From CAJXNP01 sp050305935 (GTDB lineage: Bacteria > Bacteroidota > Bacteroidia > Cytophagales > Cyclobacteriaceae), in contig JBNLGG010000005.1 in NCBI GenBank assembly GCA_050305935.1, positions 62,001-126,000 of the forward strand: a stretch of 64,000 nt of DNA, given 5' to 3'. Below, in pieces: positions 37,170-47,141 of this stretch. Positions within the stretch are counted from its first letter, which is position 1. Every line of letters starts with the position of its first letter. Position numbers and translations under genes: made by a program. A model generated the notes under the pieces. That model did not search any database. It worked only from the letters and a program-made list of their open reading frames with translations, and was not told the origin of the DNA.

Positions 37170-37751
37170 ATGCAAAAAAAGGTGATTTTGATTCTTGCCA
37201 TTGTTATGCCGGTAGTAGGGGTATTCATATTCAATTTTTTTAGTCAGAGTTATTTCGATATTCCTGTTTATTATCAGGAGGAGGTTCCTGAGGGCTGTGA
37301 TTGCGGGTTTGTGCCAGTACCTTACAAGGTAGATTCCAGCACATATTTTGACTCCGATGAAGGTTCAATGATTTATCCATTCATTTCCGGGGATGTTAAG
37401 ATTTTCGGTTTCGATCAGGGGAATGATTTTTTCAGAGCTGAAATAAATAAATTAGGTGATGAGTTTGTAGATGAAAAAGAAGTAAAGATTTATGATTTTG
37501 GACTGGGAAGTGTCACCTCGGAAATTCCGATAGTGTCAAAAATTATTGGATTACAAATGGATCCGTCCATTGAAAAGGATTTGAGGGAATGCATTTTTTT
37601 AATTCCTGACAAGGAAGACAATGCAGTACTTATCGATCATCAAAACCGCATCAGGGGATTTTATAATTTAATGGATGGTGATTTAACCGACAGCCTCATC
37701 GTTGAAACCAAAATATTACTTCATCAAAAAAGTCATGCAGACAAACGATAA
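37170..37751 (+). CDS. SCO1-like protein without copper-binding cysteines
   Basis: A 193-residue protein with an N-terminal membrane anchor (residues 4-24). The C-terminal stretch AVLIDHQNRIRGFYNLMDGD matches the end of SCO/SenC thioredoxin-fold copper chaperones, and it sits next to oxidase genes where SCO is usual in this phylum. However, the CxxxCP copper motif and the conserved His are absent; the only cysteines near the N-terminus are the CxC at 43-45 (EGCDCGF), plus one at about 152. It is probably a degenerate SCO paralogue with a non-copper or modified role; the function is unknown. The 3' end overlaps the DUF420 gene. Confidence 0.7.
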   Translation: MQKKVILILAIVMPVVGVFIFNFFSQSYFDIPVYYQEEVPEGCDCGFVPVPYKVDSSTYFDSDEGSMIYPFISGDVKIFGFDQGNDFFRAEINKLGDEFVDEKEVKIYDFGLGSVTSEIPIVSKIIGLQMDPSIEKDLRECIFLIPDKEDNAVLIDHQNRIRGFYNLMDGDLTDSLIVETKILLHQKSHADKR

Positions 37752-38268
37752 CAAGAATTTTAGAAAGTTAATCATTTTCATCTCAGCCGTTGTCCCGTTA
37801 CTCGTAGCCATATTATTATACGTGCCGAATAAGAACAACCTGGGGGACTGGGCAACATTCCTGCCACATTTAAACGGAATGCTCAACTCCACAACGGTTA
37901 TCCTGTTATTGGCAGGCTATGTTTTTATTAAAGCAGGAAATGTATTTTATCACAAGACGGCCATGATTTCTTCTTTCACATTGGGGAGCATATTTTTAAT
38001 TTCCTACATCATTTACCATGCCTCTGTTCCCAGTACACCCTTTGGTGGTGAGGCCTTCGTAAAGCACATTTATTATTTCTTTTTAGCAAGTCATATTTTA
38101 TTATCCATAGTGGTAGTCCCGTTTGTACTGTTCGCCTTTTACTATGCGCTTACGGGAAAAACTGACCGTCATAAGAAGATTGTGAAGTTTACCCTGCCGA
38201 TTTGGCTGTACGTGTCCGTCACCGGGGTCATCGTTTACTTTATGATCAGTCCATATTATTCATATTAG
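37735..38268 (+). CDS. DUF420 family membrane protein
   Basis: A 177-residue polytopic protein with about five hydrophobic helices (around residues 10-30, 45-60, 70-90, 110-130 and 150-172). DUF420 proteins are widely found beside heme-copper oxidase genes and are suspected assembly factors. The ATG at 37735 overlaps the SCO-like gene by 17 bases; an in-frame TTG at 37702 is less likely. The position between a SCO-like gene and a small CxxC protein supports a role in oxidase biogenesis. Confidence 0.88.
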   Translation: MQTNDNKNFRKLIIFISAVVPLLVAILLYVPNKNNLGDWATFLPHLNGMLNSTTVILLLAGYVFIKAGNVFYHKTAMISSFTLGSIFLISYIIYHASVPSTPFGGEAFVKHIYYFFLASHILLSIVVVPFVLFAFYYALTGKTDRHKKIVKFTLPIWLYVSVTGVIVYFMISPYYSY

Positions 38269-38284
38269 TTTGTACATTTGTGAT

Positions 38285-38566
38285 ATGAAAAGGAAGATAA
38301 TTGCCTTGGTTTGTGGAGTGTTGTTTTTCACACATGATCTTCTGGCGCAATGTTCCATGTGCAAGGCATCACTTGAAAACAATGTGAGCAACGGAGATGT
38401 GGGGATGGCAGCCAGACTTAACGTGGGAATATTATACCTTTTTTTTCTTCCCTATCTACTGGCGGGTACACTGGCTGTCCTTTGGTATGTGAAAAGTAAA
38501 AGGAACAAGCAACAGTCCATCGTTCAGCAAAATAGGAAACGACGTTTCAGCCAGTTAGGACTGTAA
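38285..38566 (+). CDS. Small membrane protein with a CxxC motif
   Basis: A 93-residue protein beginning at the ATG at 38285 (MKRKIIALV). A signal sequence (about 1-22, ending LLAQ) precedes QCSMCKASLENN, then a membrane helix (about 44-66) and a strongly basic tail. The CxxC just after the signal peptide would face the periplasm and could bind metal or act in redox. It lies 16 bases after DUF420, and I infer a role in oxidase assembly, but I do not recognise a named family. Confidence 0.75.
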   Translation: MKRKIIALVCGVLFFTHDLLAQCSMCKASLENNVSNGDVGMAARLNVGILYLFFLPYLLAGTLAVLWYVKSKRNKQQSIVQQNRKRRFSQLGL

Positions 38567-38631
38567 TCAATTCAAATACCTCTATACTCTCCCAAATATT
38601 ATTTCTTATTTTAGATCATATAAATTCAGGT

Positions 38632-41600
38632 ATGATCAAAAAATTCAGGGGCTCACTTCTGCGCTCGCCATTTTTATACTTAATCCTGGCTATTATACTT
38701 TTTGTGGCGGCCGTATTGGTTTTTCAAAAGTCACAAAATAGCGATGTTTCTGATGAGTTTAGTAGCGAATTATTAACCGAGAATATCTCAAAAGAGCTTG
38801 AGTTAGTTGCTATTGATTTTAATGCCATAGAGCCCAACCTAATCAGGATAAAAAAATTGCATTCTAATCCCGTGACCACGCGATATCCATTTGTGGTAAT
38901 TCAAAATGAAAGGCTCGTTTTTTGGTCGGATTTCCATTTTTTACCGCGTACCCGCGAATTGCGAGGCGACTACTATCTCAAGGTAATCAATGAGGGCTCG
39001 TCATTTTACCTCCTGGTAAAGTTTGCCAGGGCGCCTGGCCTGGAAACGATTTTTATTGTTCCCCTCCTGAAGAATTATTCCATTGTCAACCAGAATTTGA
39101 GAAGCTCATATAATGACAGGATATTCCAATCCGATAATTTTGACATAAGCATTGCCTCTGAGGATGGCTTTCAGGAGATCTTGATCGGAGAGGACAGTTT
39201 GTTTTATGTCCGATTTCATAATACCTACCCCACCACTTCCGGCTTTATGAAGCATCTGACAGAAACTTTATTTGTTATCTCATTTGTACTGTTTGCCCTA
39301 TTCCTCTATAAGAGAACGACCTTTTTATTTTACGGGAAACATTTTTTTTATAGGGGGCATTTTCAAAAGGGACTTCTTGGCCTGATTTTTTGGCTGGTGG
39401 GAGTAAGGGCACTAATGATATTTTTCAACTTCCCTTTCTCATTTTACCCCATTGAATTATTTAATCCCAGAAATTATGCTTCATCTGTATTTAACCCTTC
39501 TCTGGGAGACTTGCTGTTAAATGTGCTCACCATTACCATAATTCTTTTGATTGCATTTAAAAACTACTACAGGTTTCAGTTGGTGAGAATGATGCTTTCT
39601 GGGCCAGGATGGAAAATGGCGGTTCTATCGGTTCTTTTTGTTGTTGTCAATTTATCACTAGTCTCGCTTTTTTATGTCCTGGTTAATTCGCTGAACTTCC
39701 ATTCACAGTGGAGCCTGGATATCACCCGGGAGCTGAATTTCCACCTGCTGAAAAGCATCTCCTTTTTAATTCTGCTGTTTGGTGGCTTGTCCTATTTTCT
39801 GTTTTGCCATGTATTGATCCGGATTTATTGCCAGCTAAACAAAAAACCAAAAGAGCAGTTGTTGTATTTAGCAATCGGTACCGTAGTTTTTTTATGCATC
39901 GCGATCTACGATAATTGGGAGTACAAGGTCATCGTTACCTCGGGGGGTGTATACTTGGTGGTTGTACGCGTCTTTAATCTATTCCCAAGCCTGACGCGCA
40001 TACAGTACCTGACGTTTGTGTATTTTTTTGTGGGAAGCCTATTTGTGAGTTTTATTGGGGCGTATTCTATGTACACCTACCAATCAGAAAAATTGGTGTC
40101 GGAAAAAAATCGACTTGCAGGGCAGCTTTTAGTGGAGAACGATGTGCTGACAGAGTTTCTGTTGAATGAAGCGGGAAATCAAATCGCAGAAGATGTCTTT
40201 ATTCAAAACCGGATTTTCAACCCCTACGTATCAAAAATCAATATCAAACAACGGGTACAAAGGGTCTATTTGAACAATCAGTTGGAAAAATATGACGTAG
40301 ATGTCAAGCTTTTCAACTCAAGAGGAACACCCCTGGAAGAAAGCGGAAAAAACCTAAACGAACTCCTGGAGGAATTTAAAGAGTTTCAAATTGACTCGAC
40401 ACTCTATTTTGTAAACCGGTTTAAGGAAAATACTATTAAGCGATACCTCAAGAAAGTGGAGATAAAGCGGTATTCGAGGATCTCCGGATACGTGTTGATA
40501 GATTTAAAACTTCGAAGGATCATCCCGAATTCGGTTTATCCGATGCTTTTGATCGATAATCGATACTCCGGACCCGACATCGCATCTTCTTACTCTTACG
40601 CGATTTATGAGAATAACAATTTGATCTTCAATACCGGGCAATATAGCTATCCTGACAAGATCGATTCGAGGATGAAGCAACTCGGTAAATCCAAACTGGG
40701 ATATAAAAAAGACGGCCTGTCGCATTTTACCATACAGGGAGAGAATGAGCGCACTTACATCATTTCATTGCAGGCTTATCCCCTGCGGAATGTCTTTTCG
40801 AATTTTTCCTTTCTTTTTGTCATATTTTTAGGGGCCATCCTTTTAACACTTATCTTTTTTACCGTTTCGATCAGACTACGAGGCAAACAGCTAAATTATG
40901 CATCCAGAATACAGCTATTCCTCAATGCAGCTTTTTTGACACCGCTGATCATCATCGCAATTTCGGCGATCAGTGTGATCGTAAAATCCTATAACGAAAA
41001 CCTTGAAATAGAAAACAAGGAAAAAGCTAACAACATCAGCCTTAAACTTAGCGAAAGCCTGGAGAGCTATTTAGCACGGGAAACTAATAAGGAAACATTT
41101 TCTGAGGTCATCAATGAGATTTCCCAATTTGCCGATATCGATATCAATATTTTTGGAAATAATGGTCGCTTAATTGCCAGTAGTCAACCATTGATTTATG
41201 AAAATGAACTGCTGGCTGAGTTGATCAATCCGAAAGCTTATGCAGGTATTTTTTTTAATAACGAAAGTAGTATGGTGCTTGAGGAACGGATTGGATCATT
41301 GCACTATAACAATACCTATTCGGCTATTAAATCATTGGAAAGCGGTCAGCAGATTGGAATTTTGAGTTTACCTTATTTTGATGTGAGAAGGGAATTGGAG
41401 GAAAATGTGATCAACGTACTCACGAGTGTGATGAACATATTTTTCATTATATTTATGATCTTTTTGGTGCTGTCATACCTGGGCTCCCTGTCGCTGACCT
41501 TCCCTCTGAAGCTGATTACTCAAAAAATAAGAAAAACAAACCTTCTGGAAACCAATGAACCACTGGACTGGCAAAGCAATGATGAAATCGGCCTGATGAT

Positions 41601-42333
41601 CGGCGAATACAATAAGATGCTTGAAAACCTGGAAGAAAGTAAGGAAGCGCTAGCGCGAAGCGAAAAGGAATCGGCGTGGCGGGAAATAGCCAGGCAGGTA
41701 GCCCATGAAATAAAAAACCCACTTACTCCCATGCAATTGACCCTCCAACACATGAGGCGGACACTTGAAGAGGATCAGGTGGATAAGGAAAAGCGTATTA
41801 GTCAGATAGATGCTCTTTTACACCAGATCACCACATTGAGCGACATTGCAACATCGTTTTCCGCCTTTGCGAAAATGCCAGTTCCTCAAAACCAGCCTTT
41901 TAATTTGTCAGAACTTCTCTCCGAGACGTTTTCCCTTTATGATAAAAAGGAGCTAGTCAAAATTCATCTGGATTTGGAGAACAAAGAGTTTGTCGTGAAT
42001 GCCGATAGAAAATGGATGGGACAGGCGGTATCAAATATTATTATCAATGGTATGCACGCCGCAGAGGAAATGCCAGAGGCGCTCATCGATATTTCGCTAC
42101 GCCAAAAGACAGATAAAAAATGTGTGTTAACCATTTCTGATAATGGCAAAGGTATTCCTGAAGATATTCAAAATAAGATTTTTATACCTAATTTCAGTAC
42201 GAAAGAGAAAGGATCGGGCATTGGCCTGGCGGTGGCCAAGAGGGCTGTGGAGCATGCAGGAGGGGAGATCTGGTTTGAGACGGAAGAAGGAAAGGGGACT
42301 TCATTTTACATTGAAATACCACTAGTATCGTAA
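38632..42333 (+). CDS. NtrY-like membrane sensor histidine kinase
   Basis: A very long histidine kinase of 1233 residues (NtrY is about 750). It has an N-terminal helix (15-33), a periplasmic region of about 170 residues, a block of six to seven helices (about 205-470), a second sensory region and a further membrane pair around 720-790. HAMP-like linker SLTFPLKLITQKI follows. The dimerisation/phosphoacceptor helix has His1025 in VAHEIKNPLTP. The N box (IIINGMHAAEE), G1 box (DNGKGIPED), F box and G2 box (GSGIGLAVAKRAVEHAGG) are intact, so it should be active. No response regulator lies beside it. Confidence 0.92.
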   Translation: MIKKFRGSLLRSPFLYLILAIILFVAAVLVFQKSQNSDVSDEFSSELLTENISKELELVAIDFNAIEPNLIRIKKLHSNPVTTRYPFVVIQNERLVFWSDFHFLPRTRELRGDYYLKVINEGSSFYLLVKFARAPGLETIFIVPLLKNYSIVNQNLRSSYNDRIFQSDNFDISIASEDGFQEILIGEDSLFYVRFHNTYPTTSGFMKHLTETLFVISFVLFALFLYKRTTFLFYGKHFFYRGHFQKGLLGLIFWLVGVRALMIFFNFPFSFYPIELFNPRNYASSVFNPSLGDLLLNVLTITIILLIAFKNYYRFQLVRMMLSGPGWKMAVLSVLFVVVNLSLVSLFYVLVNSLNFHSQWSLDITRELNFHLLKSISFLILLFGGLSYFLFCHVLIRIYCQLNKKPKEQLLYLAIGTVVFLCIAIYDNWEYKVIVTSGGVYLVVVRVFNLFPSLTRIQYLTFVYFFVGSLFVSFIGAYSMYTYQSEKLVSEKNRLAGQLLVENDVLTEFLLNEAGNQIAEDVFIQNRIFNPYVSKINIKQRVQRVYLNNQLEKYDVDVKLFNSRGTPLEESGKNLNELLEEFKEFQIDSTLYFVNRFKENTIKRYLKKVEIKRYSRISGYVLIDLKLRRIIPNSVYPMLLIDNRYSGPDIASSYSYAIYENNNLIFNTGQYSYPDKIDSRMKQLGKSKLGYKKDGLSHFTIQGENERTYIISLQAYPLRNVFSNFSFLFVIFLGAILLTLIFFTVSIRLRGKQLNYASRIQLFLNAAFLTPLIIIAISAISVIVKSYNENLEIENKEKANNISLKLSESLESYLARETNKETFSEVINEISQFADIDINIFGNNGRLIASSQPLIYENELLAELINPKAYAGIFFNNESSMVLEERIGSLHYNNTYSAIKSLESGQQIGILSLPYFDVRRELEENVINVLTSVMNIFFIIFMIFLVLSYLGSLSLTFPLKLITQKIRKTNLLETNEPLDWQSNDEIGLMIGEYNKMLENLEESKEALARSEKESAWREIARQVAHEIKNPLTPMQLTLQHMRRTLEEDQVDKEKRISQIDALLHQITTLSDIATSFSAFAKMPVPQNQPFNLSELLSETFSLYDKKELVKIHLDLENKEFVVNADRKWMGQAVSNIIINGMHAAEEMPEALIDISLRQKTDKKCVLTISDNGKGIPEDIQNKIFIPNFSTKEKGSGIGLAVAKRAVEHAGGEIWFETEEGKGTSFYIEIPLVS

Positions 42334-45300
42334 TGCGATGGATATTTGCTACCTACATATTAACCTTTTGGGCAGGGTTGGTCAATGCCCAGTCGTCGCA
42401 CGACCGTTGTAAATACATAACTACCTTTGGTGTAGAATTTCCACTTGATACAATTTCAGTTATCCCTTCTTCCATTTCTTTTGACACCAGGGAGGGTGAG
42501 GAAATTGTCTTTAAGTACAATCCCAATACAGGAAACATTTTCATTGATAAATCAGCGGTTCATGATTCTTTGATGGTTTGCTACACTACTATACCTCTAG
42601 CGCTTTTTCAACCTCATTATCGCAGAGATCTGGCGGAATTGGATAATGACAACACCAGAACGAAGGAGGAAACAAATGGTCAGGAAGCTCCCATTGTATT
42701 AGGCCAGCGGGAAGAGTTGTTCGAAACTGAGGGTCTGAATAAAAGCGGGAGCCTAAGTAGGGGAGTGTCTTTTGGCAATGCTCAAAACGTCGTCGTTAAT
42801 TCAAATTTAAACCTGCAACTCGATGGAAAACTGACAGATGATGTATCCATCAGGGCATCGATCACAGATCAGAATATTCCTTATCAACCGGAGGGAAATA
42901 CAGCACAGATCCAGGACATCGACAATGTTTTTATCGAATTGTACAATGACAATTTTAATTTGATTGCCGGGGATGTCGTCTTTCAGAACAAGGAGTCCCA
43001 TTTTCTTCGATACTATAAAAATGTTCAGGGCGGCATTGTCAATCTTAATTATAAAACCGGAAAGAGTGGAAACGCCAGCACTTCACTAGGGGCATCAGTT
43101 GCCAAAGGGAAGTTCGCCAGCCTTAACATTTCTGCACAGGAAGGAGTCGCGGGGCCCTACCGGGTAGTGATTCCCGACGCTTCCAGAATCGCTATCATTA
43201 TTGCCAATTCCGAGAAAGTATTTATAGACGGTAAACAAATGCAACGGGGATATGACTATGATTATATCATTGATTACGATAAGGCAGAGCTGACATTCAC
43301 CAGCCGTGTATTGATCACGCAGTATACACGAATCAGGATCGATGTGGAATATTCTGATCAGAACTTTGGGAGAAGCATTTTCGCTTTCAATCATTACCAG
43401 ACTCAAGGCAAGGTGGATTTTTTCATGAACTATTACTCGGAAAAAGACAACAGGAACAATCCTCTAAAATTTGAATTGAGCAATAATGACAAGCAATATC
43501 TCTCAACCATCGGAGATAGCCTGGATGAAGCTTTTAAGGATGGGGCGAAGACCGCTGACTATAATTCCCGAAAAATTCAATATGAATTAGTCGATACAGT
43601 TGATTCAGACAACGTAATGCATCAGGTGTTTAGGCATATATCGAACTCATCAACACAGTTGTATGACGTAGCATTTGGTGAAGTGGCTCAAAACCAGGGA
43701 GATTATATCAGAATAAATGATCTAGTAAATGGAGTTGTGTTTGAATGGGTAAGTCCTGTAAATGGCCAGTCCCAGGGGAATTTTATTCCCGCTCAAAAAA
43801 TTTATCCACCCAGTAAAAAAAGTATGTTCAATGGAGGTGTGTCGGTTGATATTACAGAACATGAAAAAGTGTTCTCAGAAATGGCCTTCACTGCAAATGA
43901 CCTGAACCTGTTTTCGGAGTTGGATAGTGATGATGATCAGGACCTGGGTTATTGGCTTGGTTATGAGAGCAAAAACCGGCCTTTGATGGGTAAAATGAAG
44001 ATGAATTCGGGACTGAGCTTTGAGCGAAACGGGAAATATTTTAATCCCATAGACAGGTTTAGGTATATAGAATTTGACCGCGATTGGAACTACAATCCCA
44101 ATGCAGTACAGGATCAAACTGAGGACAATATAATGCGTGCTGATATTGCTCTTTTCTCCGATCCAGCGAATATCCTCGGGTATCAATTGGTCAGGCGCCA
44201 TAGAGGAGAATATGTTGATGGGGCTCAGCACATTTTTCAGTTGAAGAAAAAAATAAGCAGGGTTAATGTACATTCAGATGCGTTTATCATGCGAAATAGT
44301 GCCTTTTCCTTCAATTCGTCCTGGGATCGGTTAAATCTTGAGTTGAAGTATCCGACCGCGATATGGGTGCCAGGATACCGCTATGCACTGGACAGGAATG
44401 TCATAAAGGATCTTGATTCGGATTCTGTGATCTCTACTGAAATGAATTTCCAGGAGCACACTTTTTTTGTTCAAAGCAATGATACCCTGAAGACCCAATT
44501 TCGACTTGATTACAGCTACAGGGAAGACCAGTTTCCGTTTCAGGGCGAGATGATGTTAAGCAATATTGCACAAACCAGTAATTTTTCTGTTGCGCACAAT
44601 GGGCAAGATCAAAGGGTGAATGCCGTCATCACCTATCGAAATAGCAGGCCTCAAAACACAAACGATCAAAACGAAGAAACAATAAATACGAGGCTGGATT
44701 GGTATGCTTCCATACTGAAGCGCCACGTATCGTCAGATTTAAATTATACCGTTGGTAGCGGACGGGAGATAAAAAAAGAGTTCCTGTTTATCGAAGTACC
44801 CACAGGTCAGGGCACCCATACCTGGAGGGATGATAATGGCAATGGGGTTCAGGAGTTGAATGAATTCTATCTGGCGATTAATCCGGACGAGAAAAATTTT
44901 GCCAAGATATTTGTCCCAACCAATGAATATGTTTTTGCCCACGTAAATAATCTTAATTACCGCCTAAATGCAGAAATGCCAGGAAATTGGGAAGGGCAAG
45001 GAGGTATGAAAAGTTTTTTGTCTAAATGGAGCAGCATTTCAACCGTAAGTTCTCAACGCAAAATCACTGACAACTCCCTTAAAGCACGCTTTCTGCCTTT
45101 TGGCAATAATATCTATGAAAATGATTTGATCTCATCCCGGCTTACGCTTGGCACCCGGTTTTTCTTCAATCGGAAGGACCCCAGGTTTGGGTTTGATCTC
45201 GGTGCAAATATACTGGACAACAAGCAATTGCTCTCCGGTGGATTTGAAAGACGCACGAACGATTATCGTTCCGCTAACTTTCGTTCTAATTTCAAAAAAG

Positions 45301-45782
45301 TGTTTAGTATAAACCTCAGGCTGAAAGATGGCGAGGTAAATAATCAATCCGACTTTTTGGAAGGTAAGAATTACCGGGTGGAATATTACGAGATAAGCCC
45401 TGAGATCGCCTGGCAACCCACCGTACATTTTAGGATTTCCGGGATGTATTCTTATCGCAGCAAGAATGCATTACAGACTGACGAAGACGGATATTCAAAT
45501 ATCAATGAGGGGACTTTGTCGTTGATTTTTAATAAGTCAGGAAATGTGTCGATCAATGCCCAGGCCAAAATATCATCCATAGATTTCAAAGGTCAGCAAA
45601 ACTCACCTTTGGGTTATGAACTGCTGGAGGCCCTGAGGCCAGGGAATAATTTTCTTTGGAATTTTGTTTTGCAAAAGAAACTCGTCGCGGGCTTACAGTT
45701 GTCCATGAATTACGAAGGACGTAAATCCTCCGAAAATGAAACCATTCATATCGGCCGAATGCAGGTGAGTGTGCTATTTTAA
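42333..45782 (+). CDS. Large secreted protein, probable outer-membrane beta-barrel
   Basis: An 1149-residue protein with a signal peptide (residues 1-19, VNA-Q). The rest is rich in alternating polar/hydrophobic beta-strand-like stretches with no helix-forming membrane segments, typical of large outer-membrane proteins. The region GSLSRGVSFGNAQNVVVNS followed by LNLQLDGKLTDDVSIRASI and then FQNKESHFLRYYKNVQGG resembles the conserved core of long Bacteroidota envelope proteins, but I cannot assign a family by name. The start overlaps the kinase stop (TAATG), so the two are coupled. The C-terminus ends in an aromatic-rich beta strand (IGRMQVSVLF), usual for a barrel. Confidence 0.8.
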   Translation: MRWIFATYILTFWAGLVNAQSSHDRCKYITTFGVEFPLDTISVIPSSISFDTREGEEIVFKYNPNTGNIFIDKSAVHDSLMVCYTTIPLALFQPHYRRDLAELDNDNTRTKEETNGQEAPIVLGQREELFETEGLNKSGSLSRGVSFGNAQNVVVNSNLNLQLDGKLTDDVSIRASITDQNIPYQPEGNTAQIQDIDNVFIELYNDNFNLIAGDVVFQNKESHFLRYYKNVQGGIVNLNYKTGKSGNASTSLGASVAKGKFASLNISAQEGVAGPYRVVIPDASRIAIIIANSEKVFIDGKQMQRGYDYDYIIDYDKAELTFTSRVLITQYTRIRIDVEYSDQNFGRSIFAFNHYQTQGKVDFFMNYYSEKDNRNNPLKFELSNNDKQYLSTIGDSLDEAFKDGAKTADYNSRKIQYELVDTVDSDNVMHQVFRHISNSSTQLYDVAFGEVAQNQGDYIRINDLVNGVVFEWVSPVNGQSQGNFIPAQKIYPPSKKSMFNGGVSVDITEHEKVFSEMAFTANDLNLFSELDSDDDQDLGYWLGYESKNRPLMGKMKMNSGLSFERNGKYFNPIDRFRYIEFDRDWNYNPNAVQDQTEDNIMRADIALFSDPANILGYQLVRRHRGEYVDGAQHIFQLKKKISRVNVHSDAFIMRNSAFSFNSSWDRLNLELKYPTAIWVPGYRYALDRNVIKDLDSDSVISTEMNFQEHTFFVQSNDTLKTQFRLDYSYREDQFPFQGEMMLSNIAQTSNFSVAHNGQDQRVNAVITYRNSRPQNTNDQNEETINTRLDWYASILKRHVSSDLNYTVGSGREIKKEFLFIEVPTGQGTHTWRDDNGNGVQELNEFYLAINPDEKNFAKIFVPTNEYVFAHVNNLNYRLNAEMPGNWEGQGGMKSFLSKWSSISTVSSQRKITDNSLKARFLPFGNNIYENDLISSRLTLGTRFFFNRKDPRFGFDLGANILDNKQLLSGGFERRTNDYRSANFRSNFKKVFSINLRLKDGEVNNQSDFLEGKNYRVEYYEISPEIAWQPTVHFRISGMYSYRSKNALQTDEDGYSNINEGTLSLIFNKSGNVSINAQAKISSIDFKGQQNSPLGYELLEALRPGNNFLWNFVLQKKLVAGLQLSMNYEGRKSSENETIHIGRMQVSVLF

Positions 45783-45828
45783 TGTTAGCCACAGCCCGTC
45801 AGTTTTTTGTCAGACTAACAAACCAAAG

Positions 45829-45854
45829 AGTCTGGCGAGTGAAAAAGCCTGACT
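45829..45854. terminator. Possible hairpin between the envelope-protein gene and rnhB
   Basis: AGTCTGGC / GCCTGACT with one mismatch and a ten-base loop, without a strong T run. It could stop transcription from either side of this convergent gap. The evidence is weak. Confidence 0.35.
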
Positions 45855-45887
45855 GGTTTCATGCAATGATTCATTTCAACTCTTACG

Positions 45888-46484
45888 CTAAAACAATTCT
45901 AATTGTGACGGTAAAAGCCGGAACGACTTGCGATGATAGGGTGTAATCCCAAACTTTTTAATAGCTTCTCTGTGAACAATAGTGGGATACCCAACGTTCT
46001 TATGCCATTCGTATTCGGGGTGTTTTTTACCCAGGTCTTCCATTAATTGATCACGATGGTTTTTCGCTAGAATAGAAGCTGCCGCTATCGAAGCATATTT
46101 TCCGTCTCCTTTTATGATACAATGATGTGGTAGGTCCTTGTATTTATTAAACCGGTTGCCATCTATCAGCAGCAATTGAAAATTTTGCTGAAGTTGATCC
46201 AGGGCGCGGTGCATGGCGATGAATGAAGCATTTAAAATATTGACTTCATCTATTTCTTCATTCCATACCTCCGCGATGGCGTAGTCCAAAGCAACTTCTT
46301 TTATTTCGTGTTCAATGATCACTCTTGTCTTTTTGTTGAGTTTCTTGGAATCATTGATGAGAGGAAGGTCAACATCCTTTGGTAGGACCACGGCGGCAGC
46401 AACCACTGGCCCTGCCAGGCAACCACGGCCCACTTCGTCACAGCCAGCTTCCGTTAAATCCTTGGTATAGCTAATTTCAAGCAT
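45888..46484 (-). CDS. rnhB: Ribonuclease HII
   Basis: Removes RNA from RNA-DNA hybrids and single ribonucleotides from DNA. The acidic active-site residues are in AGCDEVGRGCLAG (DEVGRG) and LLIDGN, with the third in the C-terminal half. The length of 198 residues is correct with the ATG at 46484; the frame stays open to 46553, but that N-terminus is not family-like. The start is close to a divergent Nudix gene. Confidence 0.95.
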   Translation of the reverse strand: MLEISYTKDLTEAGCDEVGRGCLAGPVVAAAVVLPKDVDLPLINDSKKLNKKTRVIIEHEIKEVALDYAIAEVWNEEIDEVNILNASFIAMHRALDQLQQNFQLLLIDGNRFNKYKDLPHHCIIKGDGKYASIAAASILAKNHRDQLMEDLGKKHPEYEWHKNVGYPTIVHREAIKKFGITPYHRKSFRLLPSQLELF

Positions 46485-46576
46485 GAGGCAAAATAGAAAA
46501 TTATTAAAAGACCAGGGAAGGATTTTAATGAATATTGGTTTTATTTGAACCACTTACCCATTAACAAAGATGCTAC

Positions 46577-47131
46577 ATGTTTAACAATAAGAAAGAAAAT
46601 CCCTGGCAGAAGAAATCCTCAAAATTCATTTATGAAAACCCTTGGATCACCCTGATTGAAGATCAGGTGGTCCGGCCAAATGGCACTGACGGGATTTATG
46701 GTAAGGTGCAATTTAAAAATAAAGCGATTGGCATTTTGCCGCTTGACGAAGAAGGAAATACCTGGCTTGTGGGACAATATCGGTACACCTTAGACGAATA
46801 TTCCTGGGAGATTCCAACTGGTGGTGGGCATAAAGAGGAACGACCACTGGAATCTGCGCTTCGGGAGCTTAGGGAAGAGACCGGCCTCCGGGCAAACAAA
46901 ATGACGATGATCCAGCGGATGCACTTGAGCAACTCAGTGACGGATGAGGAGGGATTTATATTTCTTGCCCAGGAATTGGAACAGGGAGAAACCGATTTTG
47001 ACGAAACGGAGGATTTACAAATCTGGAAACTACCTTTTGGAGAGGCCTTTGATCTGGTGATGCAGAGCAAGGTAACGGATGCGCTGAGCGTCGCGGCGAT
47101 TCTAAAGGTAAAGCATTTGTTGAAATTGTAA
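46577..47131 (+). CDS. Nudix hydrolase, ADP-ribose pyrophosphatase type
   Basis: A 184-residue Nudix protein. The full box is visible (GGGHKEERPLESALRELREE, followed by TGL), matching G-x5-E-x7-REL-x-EE-x-GL. Upstream KFIYENPWITLIEDQV and QYRYTLDEYSWEIPTGG are typical of ADP-ribose hydrolases (NudF). It would recycle ADP-ribose and related sugars. It is divergent from rnhB and convergent with gpsA, with a ten-base gap. Confidence 0.9.
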   Translation: MFNNKKENPWQKKSSKFIYENPWITLIEDQVVRPNGTDGIYGKVQFKNKAIGILPLDEEGNTWLVGQYRYTLDEYSWEIPTGGGHKEERPLESALRELREETGLRANKMTMIQRMHLSNSVTDEEGFIFLAQELEQGETDFDETEDLQIWKLPFGEAFDLVMQSKVTDALSVAAILKVKHLLKL

Positions 47132-47141
47132 TTTCAAAACC

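Noticed and set aside
38273..38280. TACATTTG, an exact -7 box just before the small CxxC protein
   Set aside because: It lies only four bases before the start codon and has no TTG at the -33 position, so it would require a leaderless transcript; most likely chance.
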